Positions 30,311-41,447 of a stretch of DNA of 64,000 nucleotides are shown here, in pieces. Source of the DNA: Bacillus nakamurai (GTDB taxonomy: Bacteria > Bacillota > Bacilli > Bacillales > Bacillaceae); NCBI RefSeq assembly GCF_001584325.1, contig NZ_LSAZ01000027.1, forward strand, positions 37,463 to 101,462, in the 5' to 3' direction. Positions within the stretch are counted from its first letter, which is position 1. Every line of letters begins with the position of its first letter. The position numbers were made by a program, and so were the translations under genes. Under the pieces are notes generated by a model. The model worked only from the letters and a program-made list of their open reading frames with translations, made no database searches and was not told the DNA's origin.

Positions 30311-31765
30311 GTGGGAAAACACACTTCTGAACATAAAAAACACGCACAAATTGTCCAGCTGCTTCAAGATGGACAATATTTTTTTCATAAAGGGTTAAAA
30401 GCATATAAAGAGCGGAATTTAAAACGGGCAAGCAAGCTCATCCAGCGCGCCGTCAGCCTGGAGCCGAACGATTCCGAAATGCTGTCGCGGCTGGCTGTCA
30501 TCTATTCAGAAATGGGTCACTACCAGCAATCAAATGAGCTGTTTGACTTCATTTTGGTGAACCTGAAGAAAGAAATGCCGGAGTGCCACTATTTTAAAGC
30601 AAATAATTTCGCGCATTTGGGGCTCTTTCAGGAAGCGTATAAGGAAGCGGCTGCTTATTCCGACGCAGAGCCGAACGGAGAATTCAGCGAAGAGATTGAA
30701 GATCTGATGGAGCTGCTTGATTTCGGAGAAGGCGGTGAAAACGAGTCCTTATATGATCAGGATGACCTGCTTGTCAAACAAGACCGGGCTAAAGCGCTTC
30801 TTGAAAGCGGCCGGCTTGATGAGGCGGTTGTCATGCTTGAGGAGATTACAGCCGATTATCCTGAACTTTGGTCCGCATACAATAATTTGGCGCTCGCTTA
30901 TTTTTACTCAGGAAATGTCTCAAAGGCGAAACAGACAGTATATGAAGTGCTTGAGAAAAACGAAGGCAACCTTCACGCCTTATGCAACCTCCTTGTTTTC
31001 TGCTATTACGAGCGGGAGGATGAGAAAGTCGGTGAATTAAGCGGCAGGCTCGCCAACGTATATCCGATCTTATTCGAACAGCGCTATAAACTGGGGGCCA
31101 CTTTGGCGCTTGTCGGCAGGCACGACCTCGGCTACAAATGGCTCCGCTCTCTGTATAGAAGCGGATTTGAAGGCGACGACACGTTTTACTACTGGCTTGC
31201 CGGCTCGGCATACTGGACAGGCCGCCGGGAGTTTGCCGAAACCATCTGGAAAAAGCTGAAGGACGAGTTTCCGGAATCAGACCGGCACGCGCCTTGGGCG
31301 GAACGGCAGGAGCCGCTTCCTGTATCTCTTGAACAGCGGCTTGCCGCGTATTATATCAGCAGCGCCAAAGGAGAGACTGACCAGCTTGAAAAGGTGCTGA
31401 CGTCTAAACGGATCACATCTCCGTTCGAACAAGATTTCGTCCGCCTGCTTCTTGCCGGCGAAAAAGACGCCTCCTGCGTCTCTCATGATGCCCTGTTCAC
31501 ATATCGGGCGGTCAAGCTTTTGGAGAAAGCCGAAGCAGCCAGTTTAAAGACAGACGTCATGAGCTGCTGGGTCTTTCACGTCATCCAGCACATCCGCGCC
31601 GCTGATGCCGTAAAAAACGAACGGGCCTGGGCTGCCGCCATCGCATACGTCTGGAAAGAAGCAAACGGCGAAAAGGCGACGAAAAAAGAAACAGCCGCCG
31701 CTTATGGAGTATCACCGGCCACCTTGACGAAATATATTAAACAAATCGATGACATATTAGAATAG
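30311..31765 (+). CDS. yvcD: YvcD, TPR-repeat protein
   Basis: 484 aa from GTG 30311, 5 bases after ggaggg; this is the length I recall for B. subtilis YvcD. Tetratricopeptide helices fill residues 20-290 (AKQTVYEVLEKNEGN-type units). A short C-terminal stretch (KKETAAAYGVSPATLTKYIK) looks like a helix-turn-helix. Cytoplasmic, with no signal peptide. Role unknown; protein-protein scaffolding is likely from the repeats. Confidence 0.88.
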   Translation: MGKHTSEHKKHAQIVQLLQDGQYFFHKGLKAYKERNLKRASKLIQRAVSLEPNDSEMLSRLAVIYSEMGHYQQSNELFDFILVNLKKEMPECHYFKANNFAHLGLFQEAYKEAAAYSDAEPNGEFSEEIEDLMELLDFGEGGENESLYDQDDLLVKQDRAKALLESGRLDEAVVMLEEITADYPELWSAYNNLALAYFYSGNVSKAKQTVYEVLEKNEGNLHALCNLLVFCYYEREDEKVGELSGRLANVYPILFEQRYKLGATLALVGRHDLGYKWLRSLYRSGFEGDDTFYYWLAGSAYWTGRREFAETIWKKLKDEFPESDRHAPWAERQEPLPVSLEQRLAAYYISSAKGETDQLEKVLTSKRITSPFEQDFVRLLLAGEKDASCVSHDALFTYRAVKLLEKAEAASLKTDVMSCWVFHVIQHIRAADAVKNERAWAAAIAYVWKEANGEKATKKETAAAYGVSPATLTKYIKQIDDILE

Positions 31766-31766
31766 G

Positions 31767-31806
31767 AAAAAACCGATTCTTTCTATATAAAGAATCGGTT
31801 TTTTTG
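31767..31806 (+). terminator. Terminator of yvcD
   Basis: Long stem aaaaccgattcttt / aaagaatcggtttt with a 6-base loop and a T run. Confidence 0.9.
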
Positions 31807-32236
31807 CCTGTAAAAGCGAACTTCATGTAACATCCGAAAGATCGGCAGATTCACTGCCGCAATCTCAAGAAGAACGGAACTGTCCATCGTAAATCAGAAC
31901 TTTACAGATAAAAAAGGTGATTTTTATACGTATTCCGCCCTTTTATGCTTAAAATGATGACCTTTATTGCAGTTTATTTTGCAAAATATGAAACTTGACA
32001 TCACATTGAAACATAACTGTAATAAAAAATGTCGAAACATGATGGTATAATGAGTCTCGTACATAAGAGATTAGTTTATTTTACATATGTTGTGAAATGT
32101 ATGCCAATTAAACAGATTCAGAGATTAATACCATAAATATCATCAGCCTCACTATTTGTGGGGAAGCGTAACTTTGATGTTCATAATAGAAATTCCAAAT
32201 GAGAACAGGTTTAAAGTAAAAGGGAGGAAAGAAAAA
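31807..32236 (+). other. Long upstream and leader region of cwlO
   Basis: 430 bases without a supported gene. It carries the promoter elements listed below and a leader of about 180-210 bases before the GTG. In B. subtilis the cwlO leader is reported to destabilise the transcript and the promoter responds to WalRK. Half-sites TGTAAT and TGTCGA are present but are spaced by 6 rather than 5 bases, so a WalR box is only tentative. Confidence 0.55.
31995..32023 (+). promoter_or_regulatory. Strong sigma-A promoter candidate upstream of cwlO
   Basis: TTGACA, a 17-base spacer and TGTAAT. A second perfect -10 hexamer, TATAAT, lies at 32046-32051 without a good -35, so it may be an activator-dependent start. 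Confidence 0.65.
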
Positions 32237-33649
32237 GTGAAAAAGAGTTTATTAACACTTGGTTTGGCTTCCGTCATCGGGACAAGCAGTTTTTTGATCC
32301 CGTTTACAAAAACTGCATCGGCGGAAACATTAGACAGCAAAAAAGCGAAAATTGAAAGCAAGCAATCTGACGTGGCTTCAAGCATTGAAGCGAAGGAAAA
32401 GGAATTGTCCGACCTTCAGAACAAGCAGGCGAAGATTGAAAAAGAACTGAAAGACATTAACGCGAAGGCGTTGGATACAAGCAATAAAATTGAAGATAAA
32501 AAAGCAGAAAACGATAAGACGAAAAAACAAATCGCTGATTTGAAAAAACAAATCAAAGAAACAGAAGCACGCATTGAAAAACGCAATGAAATCCTGAAAA
32601 AGCGAGTTCGTTCTTTACAGGAAAACGGCGGTTCTCAAGGATACATAGATGTTCTTTTAGGGGCTACAAGCTTCGGAGATTTCATTTCCCGTGCAACTGC
32701 GGTATCTTCTATCGTTGACGCTGATAAAGACCTGATCAAACAGCAGGAACAGGATAAAGCGAAATTAGAAGATTCAGAAGCGGAACTTAATGTAAAGCTG
32801 AAAAAGGTTCAAGACGATTTAGCGAAGCTTGAATCCATGCAAAAAGACTTGAACAAACAGCTTGATCAAAAAGATAAGCTGTTTGACGAAGCGAAAAACA
32901 GCCAGAAAAAAGCGTCATCCGCAATTTCTCAACTGAAAAAAGAAGCGTCACAGCTTGCGAATGAAAAAGCAAGCACTGAAAAAGAGCAGGCGCGCATTAA
33001 ACAAGAGCAAGCGGCAGCAGCTGCACTGATCAAAAAACAAGAAGAAGCGAAAAAAGCTTCTGAAGATCAAAACCAAACTGATGACAGTCAGTCTGCAGCG
33101 ACAACAAAAACCGTCAAAAAAGCAGCTTCAGCTGATACATCAAGTTCATCTGACAGCTCAAGCACACCAAAAAGCACATCCGGCGGCTCGTCTCAAAACA
33201 GCGGCGGTTCAGATGACTCTGACGGCGGCTCCGTCATTTCAAATTCAGGCGGCATTGAAGGTGCAATCAGCGTAGGATCAAGCCTTGTCGGACAATCTCC
33301 GTACAAATTCGGCGGCGGACGCACTCAGTCTGATATTAACAACCGTATTTTTGACTGCTCATCATTTGTACGCTGGGCTTTCGCTAACGCAGGCGTAAAC
33401 CTCGGACCTGCCAGCGGAACAAACACTGATACATTAATCGGAAGAGGAAAAGCAGTCAGTGCGTCTGATATGAAACGCGGCGACTTAGTATTCTTCAATA
33501 CGTATAAAACAAACGGTCACGTCGGCATTTACTTAGGTAACGGAACGTTCCTGAACGACAATACATCACACGGTGTATCTGTTGATTCTATGAGCAACCC
33601 TTACTGGAAAAAAGCATTCAACGGCAATGTAAGACGTGTCGTACAATAA
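32237..33649 (+). CDS. cwlO: D,L-endopeptidase CwlO
   Basis: 470 aa from GTG 32237, after gggagga. Secreted peptidoglycan hydrolase that cuts gamma-D-Glu-meso-DAP bonds and is needed for cell elongation. It has a signal peptide (cleavage near ASA-ET), a long Lys/Glu coiled coil (about 35-260) and a Ser/Gly-rich linker. A C-terminal NlpC/P60 domain has catalytic Cys in [11 protein letters not shown] and His in [11 protein letters not shown]. In B. subtilis it is activated by FtsEX. Confidence 0.95.
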   Translation: MKKSLLTLGLASVIGTSSFLIPFTKTASAETLDSKKAKIESKQSDVASSIEAKEKELSDLQNKQAKIEKELKDINAKALDTSNKIEDKKAENDKTKKQIADLKKQIKETEARIEKRNEILKKRVRSLQENGGSQGYIDVLLGATSFGDFISRATAVSSIVDADKDLIKQQEQDKAKLEDSEAELNVKLKKVQDDLAKLESMQKDLNKQLDQKDKLFDEAKNSQKKASSAISQLKKEASQLANEKASTEKEQARIKQEQAAAAALIKKQEEAKKASEDQNQTDDSQSAATTKTVKKAASADTSSSSDSSSTPKSTSGGSSQNSGGSDDSDGGSVISNSGGIEGAISVGSSLVGQSPYKFGGGRTQSDINNRIFDCSSFVRWAFANAGVNLGPASGTNTDTLIGRGKAVSASDMKRGDLVFFNTYKTNGHVGIYLGNGTFLNDNTSHGVSVDSMSNPYWKKAFNGNVRRVVQ

Positions 33650-33661
33650 TTGATACAGACA

Positions 33662-33692
33662 AGGGCCTTCTATCCCGGAAGGCTCTTTCTTT
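33662..33692 (+). terminator. Terminator of cwlO
   Basis: Nine-bp stem agggccttc / gaaggctct (one G-U pair) followed by a T-rich tail. Confidence 0.75.
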
Positions 33693-33850
33693 ATTTGTAT
33701 ACCCGATTAAGGCTTGCCTAATCATGGTTTTTTAGAAAAGTTGAGCAAAAAATTAGCGAATCGCCCTAAGATTTTATAGGATATGGGTAAGGAATACGAT
33801 TGATGGGGATTCTTATCATATAGGCTACGTCCCATTTCGAAAAGGAGTGA

Positions 33851-34807
<957 letters not shown>

Positions 34808-34928
34808 CCTGCTGTAATGTTTGGTTTTCTAATCGTTACTGGGTTTTAATTCCTCTGTAACACGGGTGAAATACTGATGTTTTAAGATAAAACTAGTAAT
34901 TGACCCCCTTTTTATATGAATACGCTTT

Positions 34929-34962
34929 GGCACGGATCCTCCAGTATCCGTGCCCTTTTTTT
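34929..34962 (+). terminator. Terminator downstream of trxB
   Basis: Perfect 8-bp stem ggcacgga / tccgtgcc with a 10-base loop and seven Ts. It lies 120 bases after trxB. Confidence 0.82.
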
Positions 34963-35084
34963 GCGAATTTTTGTTTTCTGTCAAATAAAAGAAAAGGTTG
35001 TCGGTGTCTCTGCATTGTGAGAGGCATGCCGAAACGGTATAATGAAGAGACGATGATTTGTTGAGAAGGTTAGGTGACGTACTT

Positions 35085-35552
35085 GTGCAAAGAGTGACAA
35101 ATTGTGTGCTTCAGACAGATGATCAGGTTCTCCTTCTCCAAAAGCCGAGACGGGGCTGGTGGGTCGCGCCCGGCGGGAAAATGGAGAGCGGCGAATCAGT
35201 CAGAGATTCCGTCATCAGAGAGTATAGAGAAGAGACGGGTATTTATATATTGAATCCGCAGTTAAAAGGCGTGTTCACCTTTATTATTAAGGAACAGGAA
35301 CAAATCGTGTCAGAGTGGATGATGTTTACATTTGTCGCTGATTCCTACACAGGGCGAAATGTCGCTGAATCTGAAGAAGGCATTTTGCAGTGGCACGATG
35401 TTAAAGATATCCACAGCCTTCCGATGGCGCCTGGCGACGGACATATCCTTGATTTTATGATCAAGGGGCAAGGGCTTTTACACGGCACTTTTACGTATAC
35501 GCCGGATTTTGAGCTGCTCAGCTATCGTTTAGATCCGCAGCATATTAAATAA
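35085..35552 (+). CDS. yvcI: YvcI, Nudix hydrolase
   Basis: 155 aa from GTG 35085 (VQRVTNCVLQTDD), about 7 bases after aggtga. The upstream ATG at 35058 has no ribosome site. A Nudix box is present (GGKMESGESVRDSV, then REYREETGI). It is probably an 8-oxo-dGTP- or nucleoside-diphosphate-linked pyrophosphohydrolase; the substrate is not readable. It heads the yvcI-rapZ-glmR-whiA-crh-yvcN cluster. Confidence 0.9.
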   Translation: MQRVTNCVLQTDDQVLLLQKPRRGWWVAPGGKMESGESVRDSVIREYREETGIYILNPQLKGVFTFIIKEQEQIVSEWMMFTFVADSYTGRNVAESEEGILQWHDVKDIHSLPMAPGDGHILDFMIKGQGLLHGTFTYTPDFELLSYRLDPQHIK

Positions 35553-35577
35553 ATGAAAGACCTCAGGGGGGAGAAAG

Positions 35578-36465
35578 ATGAGTGTGAATGAAAATCATGA
35601 TATTCAGCTCGTCATTATAACGGGAATGTCTGGAGCGGGGAAAACGGTCGCAATTCAAAGTTTTGAGGACCTTGGCTATTTTTGCGTCGATAACCTGCCG
35701 CCTTCCTTACTGCCGAAATTTTTGGAGCTGATGAAAGAATCAAGTTCAAAAATGAGCAAGGTCGCGCTTGTCATGGATTTGCGGGGCCGTGAATTTTTTG
35801 ACAGGCTGATCGAGGCGCTGGATGAAATGGCAGAAAGCCCGTGGATTACACCGCGCATTCTCTTTTTAGATGCAAAGGATTCCATCCTTGTGACGAGATA
35901 CAAAGAAACGAGACGTTCCCATCCGCTGGCCGCCACAGGGCTGCCTCTTGAAGGAATTGCTCTTGAGCGGCAGCTGCTTGAGGAGCTGAAAGGACGCTCT
36001 CAGCTGATCTATGACACGTCAGACATGAAGCCCCGCGATTTGCGTGAAAAAATCGTCGCACATTTTGCCACGAACCAGGGGGAAACCTTTACCGTTAACG
36101 TCATGTCATTCGGTTTTAAGTACGGGCTGCCGATTGATGCCGACCTTGTGTTTGATGTAAGATTTCTGCCGAATCCGTTTTACATTGAAAGCATGCGTCC
36201 GCTCACGGGGAAAGATGAGGAAGTCTCATCTTATGTTATGAAGTGGAATGAAACACAAAAGTTTATTGAAAAGCTTGTTGATTTGCTCGGTTTTATGCTT
36301 CCGTCTTATAAACGGGAAGGAAAAAGCCAGCTCGTCATCGCGATCGGATGTACGGGAGGCCAGCACCGTTCCGTAACACTCGCTGAGTATTTGGCTGACT
36401 ATTTTAAAAAGGATTTTTATACTCATGTCACTCACCGGGACATTGAAAAGAGAAGCAGGAAATAA
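35578..36465 (+). CDS. rapZ: RapZ (YvcJ), nucleotide-binding regulator
   Basis: 295 aa. N-terminal P-loop GMSGAGKT (16-23) and the family C-terminal region with [10 protein letters not shown]. Relatives bind GlcN6P and regulatory RNA in E. coli; in B. subtilis YvcJ hydrolyses GTP and affects competence. The ribosome site is gggggagaa. The next gene starts one base after its stop. Confidence 0.94.
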   Translation: MSVNENHDIQLVIITGMSGAGKTVAIQSFEDLGYFCVDNLPPSLLPKFLELMKESSSKMSKVALVMDLRGREFFDRLIEALDEMAESPWITPRILFLDAKDSILVTRYKETRRSHPLAATGLPLEGIALERQLLEELKGRSQLIYDTSDMKPRDLREKIVAHFATNQGETFTVNVMSFGFKYGLPIDADLVFDVRFLPNPFYIESMRPLTGKDEEVSSYVMKWNETQKFIEKLVDLLGFMLPSYKREGKSQLVIAIGCTGGQHRSVTLAEYLADYFKKDFYTHVTHRDIEKRSRK

Positions 36466-36466
36466 A

Positions 36467-37420
36467 ATGAAAAAAAAGCCGAAAATCGCGATCTTTGGCG
36501 GCGGAACGGGGCTGTCCGTGCTTCTTCGCGGATTAAAGCATAAGCCCGTTGACATTACGGCGATTGTCACGGTCGCTGACGACGGCGGAAGTTCGGGGCG
36601 TCTGCGGGACGAACTGCAAATTCCGCCGCCGGGTGACATCCGCAACGTGTTAGCCGCCTTATCAGATGTAGAGCCGCTCGTTGAAAATCTGTTTCAGCAT
36701 CGCTTCAATAAAGGAGGCGACTTAACCGGCCACTCACTGGGCAATTTGATTTTGGCAGCGATGACGAATATAACCGGTGATTTCTTTCACGCTGTCACCG
36801 AAATGAGCAAGGTGCTGAATGTCCGCGGCAGGGTGCTGCCCGCTGCCAACACAAGCGTCGTCCTTCATGCTGAAATGGAGGACGGGCAGGTCGTCTCCGG
36901 AGAATCAACGATCCCTTCTTACGGCCAGCGTATTAAACGGGTGTTTCTGACTCCGGAAAAAATTGATCCGCTGCCGGAAACGATCGAAGTGATCCGCCAA
37001 GCAGACTTAATTATTATCGGTCCGGGAAGCCTGTACACAAGCATCCTTCCAAACCTGCTCGTGCCGAAAATCGGCGAGGAAGTCGTCAAGGCTGCCGCCA
37101 AAAAGGTCTATATCTGCAACGTCATGACACAGCCCGGCGAAACGCTTAATTACAGCGCTGCCGATCATGTCAAAGCGCTGAATGACCATATGGAGCAGCC
37201 GTTTATTGATACGATTTTAATAAACAATGAGGACATTCCTGACGAAATAAAGAGTAAGTATGCGAAGGAACTGGCGCGCCCCGTCGATTTTAATGTCGAG
37301 AAGCTGAAGGCCATGGGGCTTGAGGTGATCAGGGATCAAATCATAACGTATAAAAATGGCGTAATCCGTCACGATACACATAAAGTGGCTTCTCTTCTTG
37401 TGGATTTATTAAGAGACTAG
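36467..37420 (+). CDS. glmR: GlmR (YvcK), carbon-flux regulator
   Basis: 317 aa from ATG 36467 (MKKKPKIAIFGGGTGLS), which gives the B. subtilis length. UPF0052/CofD-like fold with GGGTGLSVLLRGL and DDGGSSGRLRDE. It binds UDP-GlcNAc and stimulates GlmS, directing carbon to peptidoglycan. It sits between rapZ and whiA, a conserved trio. Confidence 0.94.
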   Translation: MKKKPKIAIFGGGTGLSVLLRGLKHKPVDITAIVTVADDGGSSGRLRDELQIPPPGDIRNVLAALSDVEPLVENLFQHRFNKGGDLTGHSLGNLILAAMTNITGDFFHAVTEMSKVLNVRGRVLPAANTSVVLHAEMEDGQVVSGESTIPSYGQRIKRVFLTPEKIDPLPETIEVIRQADLIIIGPGSLYTSILPNLLVPKIGEEVVKAAAKKVYICNVMTQPGETLNYSAADHVKALNDHMEQPFIDTILINNEDIPDEIKSKYAKELARPVDFNVEKLKAMGLEVIRDQIITYKNGVIRHDTHKVASLLVDLLRD

Positions 37421-37444
37421 AAGCCTTGAAATGAGGTGGCTCAT

Positions 37445-38395
37445 ATGTCATTTGCATCGGAAACAAAAAAAGAACTGACGAATCTGGAAGTAAAGGACTG
37501 CTGCGCCAAGGCGGAGCTGTCCGCACTGATTCGGATGAACGGTTCACTGTCATTTTCAAACCGCCATCTCGTGCTTGACGTTCAAACCGAAAATGCGGCG
37601 ATTGCCCGCCGCATTTATACATTGCTGAAGAAACAATATGATGTATCGGTCGAACTGTTAGTCAGAAAAAAAATGCGGCTGAAAAAAAATAATGTCTATA
37701 TTGTACGTTTTTCTGAAAACGCAAAGCTGATCTTAGAGGAATTAAAAATACTCGGAGAGAACTTTGTATTTGAACGGAATATTTCTGAGGAATTGGTCGC
37801 GAAACGATGCTGCAAGCGGTCTTATATGAGAGGGGCGTTTTTGGCTGGAGGTTCCGTCAATAATCCGGAAACATCGTCGTACCACTTGGAGATTTTTTCG
37901 CTCTACAAAGAACATAACGATTCATTATGCGCGCTGCTGAATGAGTTTCATCTGAACAGCAAAACGCTTGAACGGAAAAAGGGCTATATTACGTACTTAA
38001 AAGAGGCGGAAAAGATCACTGAATTTCTGAATGTCATCGGCGCCCACAATTCGCTGCTGCGTTTTGAAGATGTGCGGATTGTCAGAGATATGAGAAACTC
38101 AGTGAACCGGCTCGTTAATTGTGAAACAGCTAACTTAAACAAAACCATCGGGGCTTCACTCAGACAAGTGGAGAATATTAAATATATTGATGAACGAATC
38201 GGGCTTGAGGCGCTGCCCGAAAAGCTTCGTGAAATTGCGCAGCTGCGGATTGATTATCAGGAAGTCACGCTGAAAGAACTAGGGGAAATGGTAACAAGCG
38301 GGAAAATCAGCAAATCCGGCATCAATCACAGGCTGAGAAAGCTCGATGAAATCGCAGAACAGCTGCGGACAGGGCAAAGCATCACTTTGAAATAA
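37445..38395 (+). CDS. whiA: WhiA, sporulation/division-associated DNA-binding protein
   Basis: 316 aa from ATG 37445 ([20 protein letters not shown]), after gaggtgg. N-terminal LAGLIDADG-like domain ([24 protein letters not shown] region) and C-terminal helix-turn-helix ([20 protein letters not shown]). In B. subtilis it affects cell division and chromosome segregation. Confidence 0.94.
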   Translation: MSFASETKKELTNLEVKDCCAKAELSALIRMNGSLSFSNRHLVLDVQTENAAIARRIYTLLKKQYDVSVELLVRKKMRLKKNNVYIVRFSENAKLILEELKILGENFVFERNISEELVAKRCCKRSYMRGAFLAGGSVNNPETSSYHLEIFSLYKEHNDSLCALLNEFHLNSKTLERKKGYITYLKEAEKITEFLNVIGAHNSLLRFEDVRIVRDMRNSVNRLVNCETANLNKTIGASLRQVENIKYIDERIGLEALPEKLREIAQLRIDYQEVTLKELGEMVTSGKISKSGINHRLRKLDEIAEQLRTGQSITLK

Positions 38396-38418
38396 CCGTA
38401 CAGAAAAGGGGAGATCTT

Positions 38419-38676
38419 ATGGTTCAAGAGAAAGTGGAAGTACGATTAAAGACGGGATTGCAGGCGCGTCCCGCTGCATTATTTGTACAAGAAGCAAATC
38501 GTTATGTGTCAGATGTGTTTCTTGAGAAGAACGGAAAGAAAGTAAATGCCAAAAGCATTATGGGATTAATGAGCCTGGCGGTCAGCACGGGGACGGAAGT
38601 CACCTTGATCGCAGACGGCGAAGATGAAAAGGAAGCGCTTGAAAAGCTGACGGCTTACGTTCAGGAAGAAGTGTAA
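38419..38676 (+). CDS. crh: Catabolite repression HPr-like protein Crh
   Basis: 85 aa HPr homolog with Gln15 instead of the PTS-phosphorylated His (GLQARPAALF) and intact Ser46 (AKSIMGL). It therefore takes no part in sugar transport but is phosphorylated by HprK and acts as CcpA co-repressor. Good ribosome site (aggggag). Confidence 0.97.
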   Translation: MVQEKVEVRLKTGLQARPAALFVQEANRYVSDVFLEKNGKKVNAKSIMGLMSLAVSTGTEVTLIADGEDEKEALEKLTAYVQEEV

Positions 38677-38700
38677 GCGCTTTGTAAGGAGGCCGGAACC

Positions 38701-39450
38701 GTGAACGAGTTCCTGAAAGACTGTTTTCAAACGATAGGCTGGGAAAAGGAATCACTCGATTTTGAAGACTTTCCTGAATTTTTAGAGGCGCTCGCATACC
38801 GGTTTCCATTTGAAAATCGCTCAGTTTTAAAAGGAAAAGAGTATGACGTCACGAAAGAAGGGCTGTGGCGGCACATGGTCAAGGAGCCTCATGGCGGCTT
38901 GTGTTATGACCTGAACGGTTTGCTTTATTTCATTTTGAAAGAAGCCGGATTTGACGTCAAACTGATTCGCGGGACGGTTTGGAATAACGGCTGGGCGCTG
39001 CCCGATACGCATGCGGCTGTATTGCTTTCTGCCGGAGGAGACCAATTCATCGCTGATACAGGCTTTGGCCTCAATCTCGCCATGCAGCCCGTTCCGATGT
39101 CCGGTGCTGAGGCGGTATCTGCCGCCGGGGCGTTTCGTGTGAGAAAAGAACACACCGAACTTGGAACACACCTGCTTGAAATCAACAAAGGGGACGGCTG
39201 GCAGACCGGTTACGCATTTTCTCTTGAAGAAATCGGTGAAGAGGATCTGAGGGCCATGAAACAAATCATCTGTGAGCATGACCAATCCCCGTTCAATAAA
39301 AAACCGCTCGCTTCTAAGCGGACTCCGGAGGGGCACGTGGTGATGTCAGACCGTCATTTTACGGTCTGCAAAAAAGGCGAAACGAGGAAAGAAGAAATTA
39401 AACCTCATGACTTTGACCGAAAGCTTAATGAATTCTTTTGTCATTCATAA
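38701..39450 (+). CDS. yvcN: YvcN, arylamine N-acetyltransferase
   Basis: 249 aa from GTG, after aaggagg. NAT family with the full catalytic triad: C68 (GGLCYDLN), H104 (PDTHAAVL) and D119 (IADTGFG). It transfers acetyl from acetyl-CoA to arylamines; the natural substrate is unknown. Last gene of the cluster, followed at once by a bidirectional terminator. Confidence 0.92.
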   Translation: MNEFLKDCFQTIGWEKESLDFEDFPEFLEALAYRFPFENRSVLKGKEYDVTKEGLWRHMVKEPHGGLCYDLNGLLYFILKEAGFDVKLIRGTVWNNGWALPDTHAAVLLSAGGDQFIADTGFGLNLAMQPVPMSGAEAVSAAGAFRVRKEHTELGTHLLEINKGDGWQTGYAFSLEEIGEEDLRAMKQIICEHDQSPFNKKPLASKRTPEGHVVMSDRHFTVCKKGETRKEEIKPHDFDRKLNEFFCHS

Positions 39451-39485
39451 AAAAACGGTTTCCCTCAGGGAAGCCGTTTTTTTGC
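39451..39485. terminator. Bidirectional terminator between yvcN and barnase
   Basis: Stem aaaaacggtttccc / gggaagccgttttt with a 3-base loop and T runs on both strands. It serves yvcN and the convergent ribonuclease gene. Confidence 0.9.
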
Positions 39486-39489
39486 GCCG

Positions 39490-39939
39490 TTATCTGATTC
39501 TTGTAAAGGTCTGATAATGGTCTGTCGTTTTATAAATCAGCCAGTCGCTTGAGTAAAGAATCCGGTCTGAATTTCTGAATCCCGATGTATAGTTAATGTC
39601 CGCTTCACGCCATGTTCGTCCGCTTTTGGCAGGGAGCTTGCCTTCCCTGTTTGTGAATATATCTCCGCCGATGCTTTTCCCCGGGGCGACGTCAGCTAAA
39701 TTGCCTTTCGATGCCACCCAGCCGAGGGCCTGTGCTTCTGCCTTCGTAATGTAATTGTCTGGAAGCTTATGATATGTCTGAAGATAATCTGCCACTCCAT
39801 CAAAGGTGTTAATAACCTGAGCTTGCGCTTGCGCCGCGTGGGCAGATGTTTCCGTCTTGGCGGCCGTTGAGAACAGCATACCTGCTGCAGAGAAAAGCAG
39901 AAGCAAACAAACGGAAATCCAAGATAATCGTTTTTTCAA
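39490..39939 (-). CDS. Extracellular ribonuclease barnase
   Basis: 149-aa precursor: signal peptide and pro-region (1-39), then the 110-residue mature guanyl-preferring RNase beginning AQVINTFDGVADYL. The family residues E73, R87 and H102 (mature numbering) are in place in TWREADINY, SDRILYSSD and DHYQTFTRIR. It is nearly identical to the classic B. amyloliquefaciens enzyme apart from a few substitutions. The start is TTG, 6 bases after gggaggg. The inhibitor barstar is not encoded next to it or anywhere in this window. Confidence 0.97.
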   Translation of the reverse strand: MKKRLSWISVCLLLLFSAAGMLFSTAAKTETSAHAAQAQAQVINTFDGVADYLQTYHKLPDNYITKAEAQALGWVASKGNLADVAPGKSIGGDIFTNREGKLPAKSGRTWREADINYTSGFRNSDRILYSSDWLIYKTTDHYQTFTRIR

Positions 39940-40054
39940 TGTAATCCCTCCCGTTTTAGAAAATATGAAGCTGGTTCCTTTTTATTGTATCAGCAATGGA
40001 AGAAAGGAATAGGCGTAAATTGAAAATGGTTCTTTTCGGCTAGTGAGGAAATAG

Positions 40055-40078
40055 GCCCCGGCTTAGGCAAACCGGGGC
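40055..40078 (-). terminator. Probable terminator of yvcT
   Basis: G+C-rich stem gccccgg / ccggggc with a 10-base loop, just after the yvcT stop on the minus strand. The T tail is weak (ctatttcc). Confidence 0.6.
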
Positions 40079-40084
40079 TGGGTC

Positions 40085-41050
40085 TTATTGAAATTCCTTT
40101 GTCAGGTTTTTCGGTGTTTTTCCGTACACGGCGTCAATCATGTTTTGCGCGGCTTGCTTGAACATATTGAGCCGGATTTTAGCCGTTGCTGAGCCGATAT
40201 GGGGAAGCAATGTGACGTTATCAAGCTGTAAAAGCGGATTGTCTTCAGCTGCCGGTTCTTCTTCGAATACATCTAAACCGGCTCCTTTTATCCAGCCTTC
40301 TTGCAAAGCGCGGATGAGTGCTTTTTCATCGACCGTCTTTCCCCGGGAAATATTGACGAAAAATGCCGTATCCTTCATCAGTTTAAATTCCCGTTCTCCC
40401 ATCATATGATAGGTTTCGTCAGTAAGCGGCGTAATCAAAAGAACAAAATCTGACGTTTTAAGCAGTGTATCTAAGTCCGCATATGTAACGCCGAGCTGCT
40501 CTTCAGCTTCTGGTTTTCTGTGGCGGTTATAGTACAGCACGTCCATATCAAAGCCGAATTTCGCGCGTTTCGCAGCCTGTTCGCCAATCCTGCCCATACC
40601 GATAATGCCTAGTGTCTGATGGTGAACATCCATTCCGAAAAGAGATTCTTCTTCAACGGTGCCCCATTTGCCGGCGCGGACGAAGCGGTCCAATTCGGCA
40701 ACCCGTCTGGCGGAAGAAAGAATTAATGAAAAAGCCAGATCAGCCACGGTATCATCCAAGGTATACGGAGTATGCGTGCCGACGACGCCTCTTTTTTTCA
40801 TTTCTTCTGTATCAAAGTTGTCATAACCGACTGAATTATTGCTGACGACCTTCAGATTCGGCGCGTGATCCAATAAATCACTGTCAATGGCCGTTCCGGA
40901 TGTCAGCAGGCCTTCAGCATCCTTCATTTTTTCATACAGCTTTTCTTTTGTAATGGTATCCTCTTTCCAAATATCGTAGCGGCAATGTTCGCCTATCATT
41001 TGTTCGACTTCGGGCGGTATCGGTTTTGCGATGAATACGTATGGTTTCAA
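40085..41050 (-). CDS. yvcT: YvcT, D-isomer 2-hydroxyacid dehydrogenase (glyoxylate/2-ketogluconate reductase type)
   Basis: 321 aa. NAD(P)-binding fold with [13 protein letters not shown]. The family signature includes [15 protein letters not shown], catalytic Arg/Glu (GLDVFEEEP) and His in LLPHIGSAT. It reduces glyoxylate, hydroxypyruvate or 2-keto-gluconate; which one cannot be read here. Single gene between barnase and the yvdA promoter region. Confidence 0.92.
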   Translation of the reverse strand: MKPYVFIAKPIPPEVEQMIGEHCRYDIWKEDTITKEKLYEKMKDAEGLLTSGTAIDSDLLDHAPNLKVVSNNSVGYDNFDTEEMKKRGVVGTHTPYTLDDTVADLAFSLILSSARRVAELDRFVRAGKWGTVEEESLFGMDVHHQTLGIIGMGRIGEQAAKRAKFGFDMDVLYYNRHRKPEAEEQLGVTYADLDTLLKTSDFVLLITPLTDETYHMMGEREFKLMKDTAFFVNISRGKTVDEKALIRALQEGWIKGAGLDVFEEEPAAEDNPLLQLDNVTLLPHIGSATAKIRLNMFKQAAQNMIDAVYGKTPKNLTKEFQ

Positions 41051-41447
41051 CGGCTTCTCCTCCTTTGTCTTTCTTACTCTATTTTATTATATAAGACAAG
41101 CGGGAAAGTGAGAAATGTTCATGCGGTTTTAATGAATTTCTGGTTCTTTTGAACTTAAAATGAATGATAATGGTGTTTACATGCTTTTTTTCTCCATTCA
41201 ATATCAAGATTCACCTATATTTCCTGCCTGAAATTGAGCTTTTTTACTGTTTTCGGAGCTTTATAGGATGGTGTAAATATAAATTTTATTATTTTTGAAA
41301 GATATAAATAAACATAATCTGAATTTACAGTTAATTTATCGTGTCTTTTTTTGAAAGCCTTTTCGCAGCCTTTTTCTGTGCTATAATTCCTTACTGTAAG
41401 CTGGGTAAGAAGGCTTGCAATACAATTGGATGGGAGATGAATAGAAA
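41051..41447. other. Intergenic region yvcT-yvdA
   Basis: 397 A+T-rich bases containing the divergent starts of yvcT and yvdA. The only element I can support is the yvdA promoter. No coding frame has a plausible ribosome site. Confidence 0.6.
41360..41387 (+). promoter_or_regulatory. Candidate promoter of yvdA
   Basis: Perfect -10 TATAAT with a weak -35 (TTTTCG) 16 bases upstream, about 60 bases before the yvdA ATG. Confidence 0.5.
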
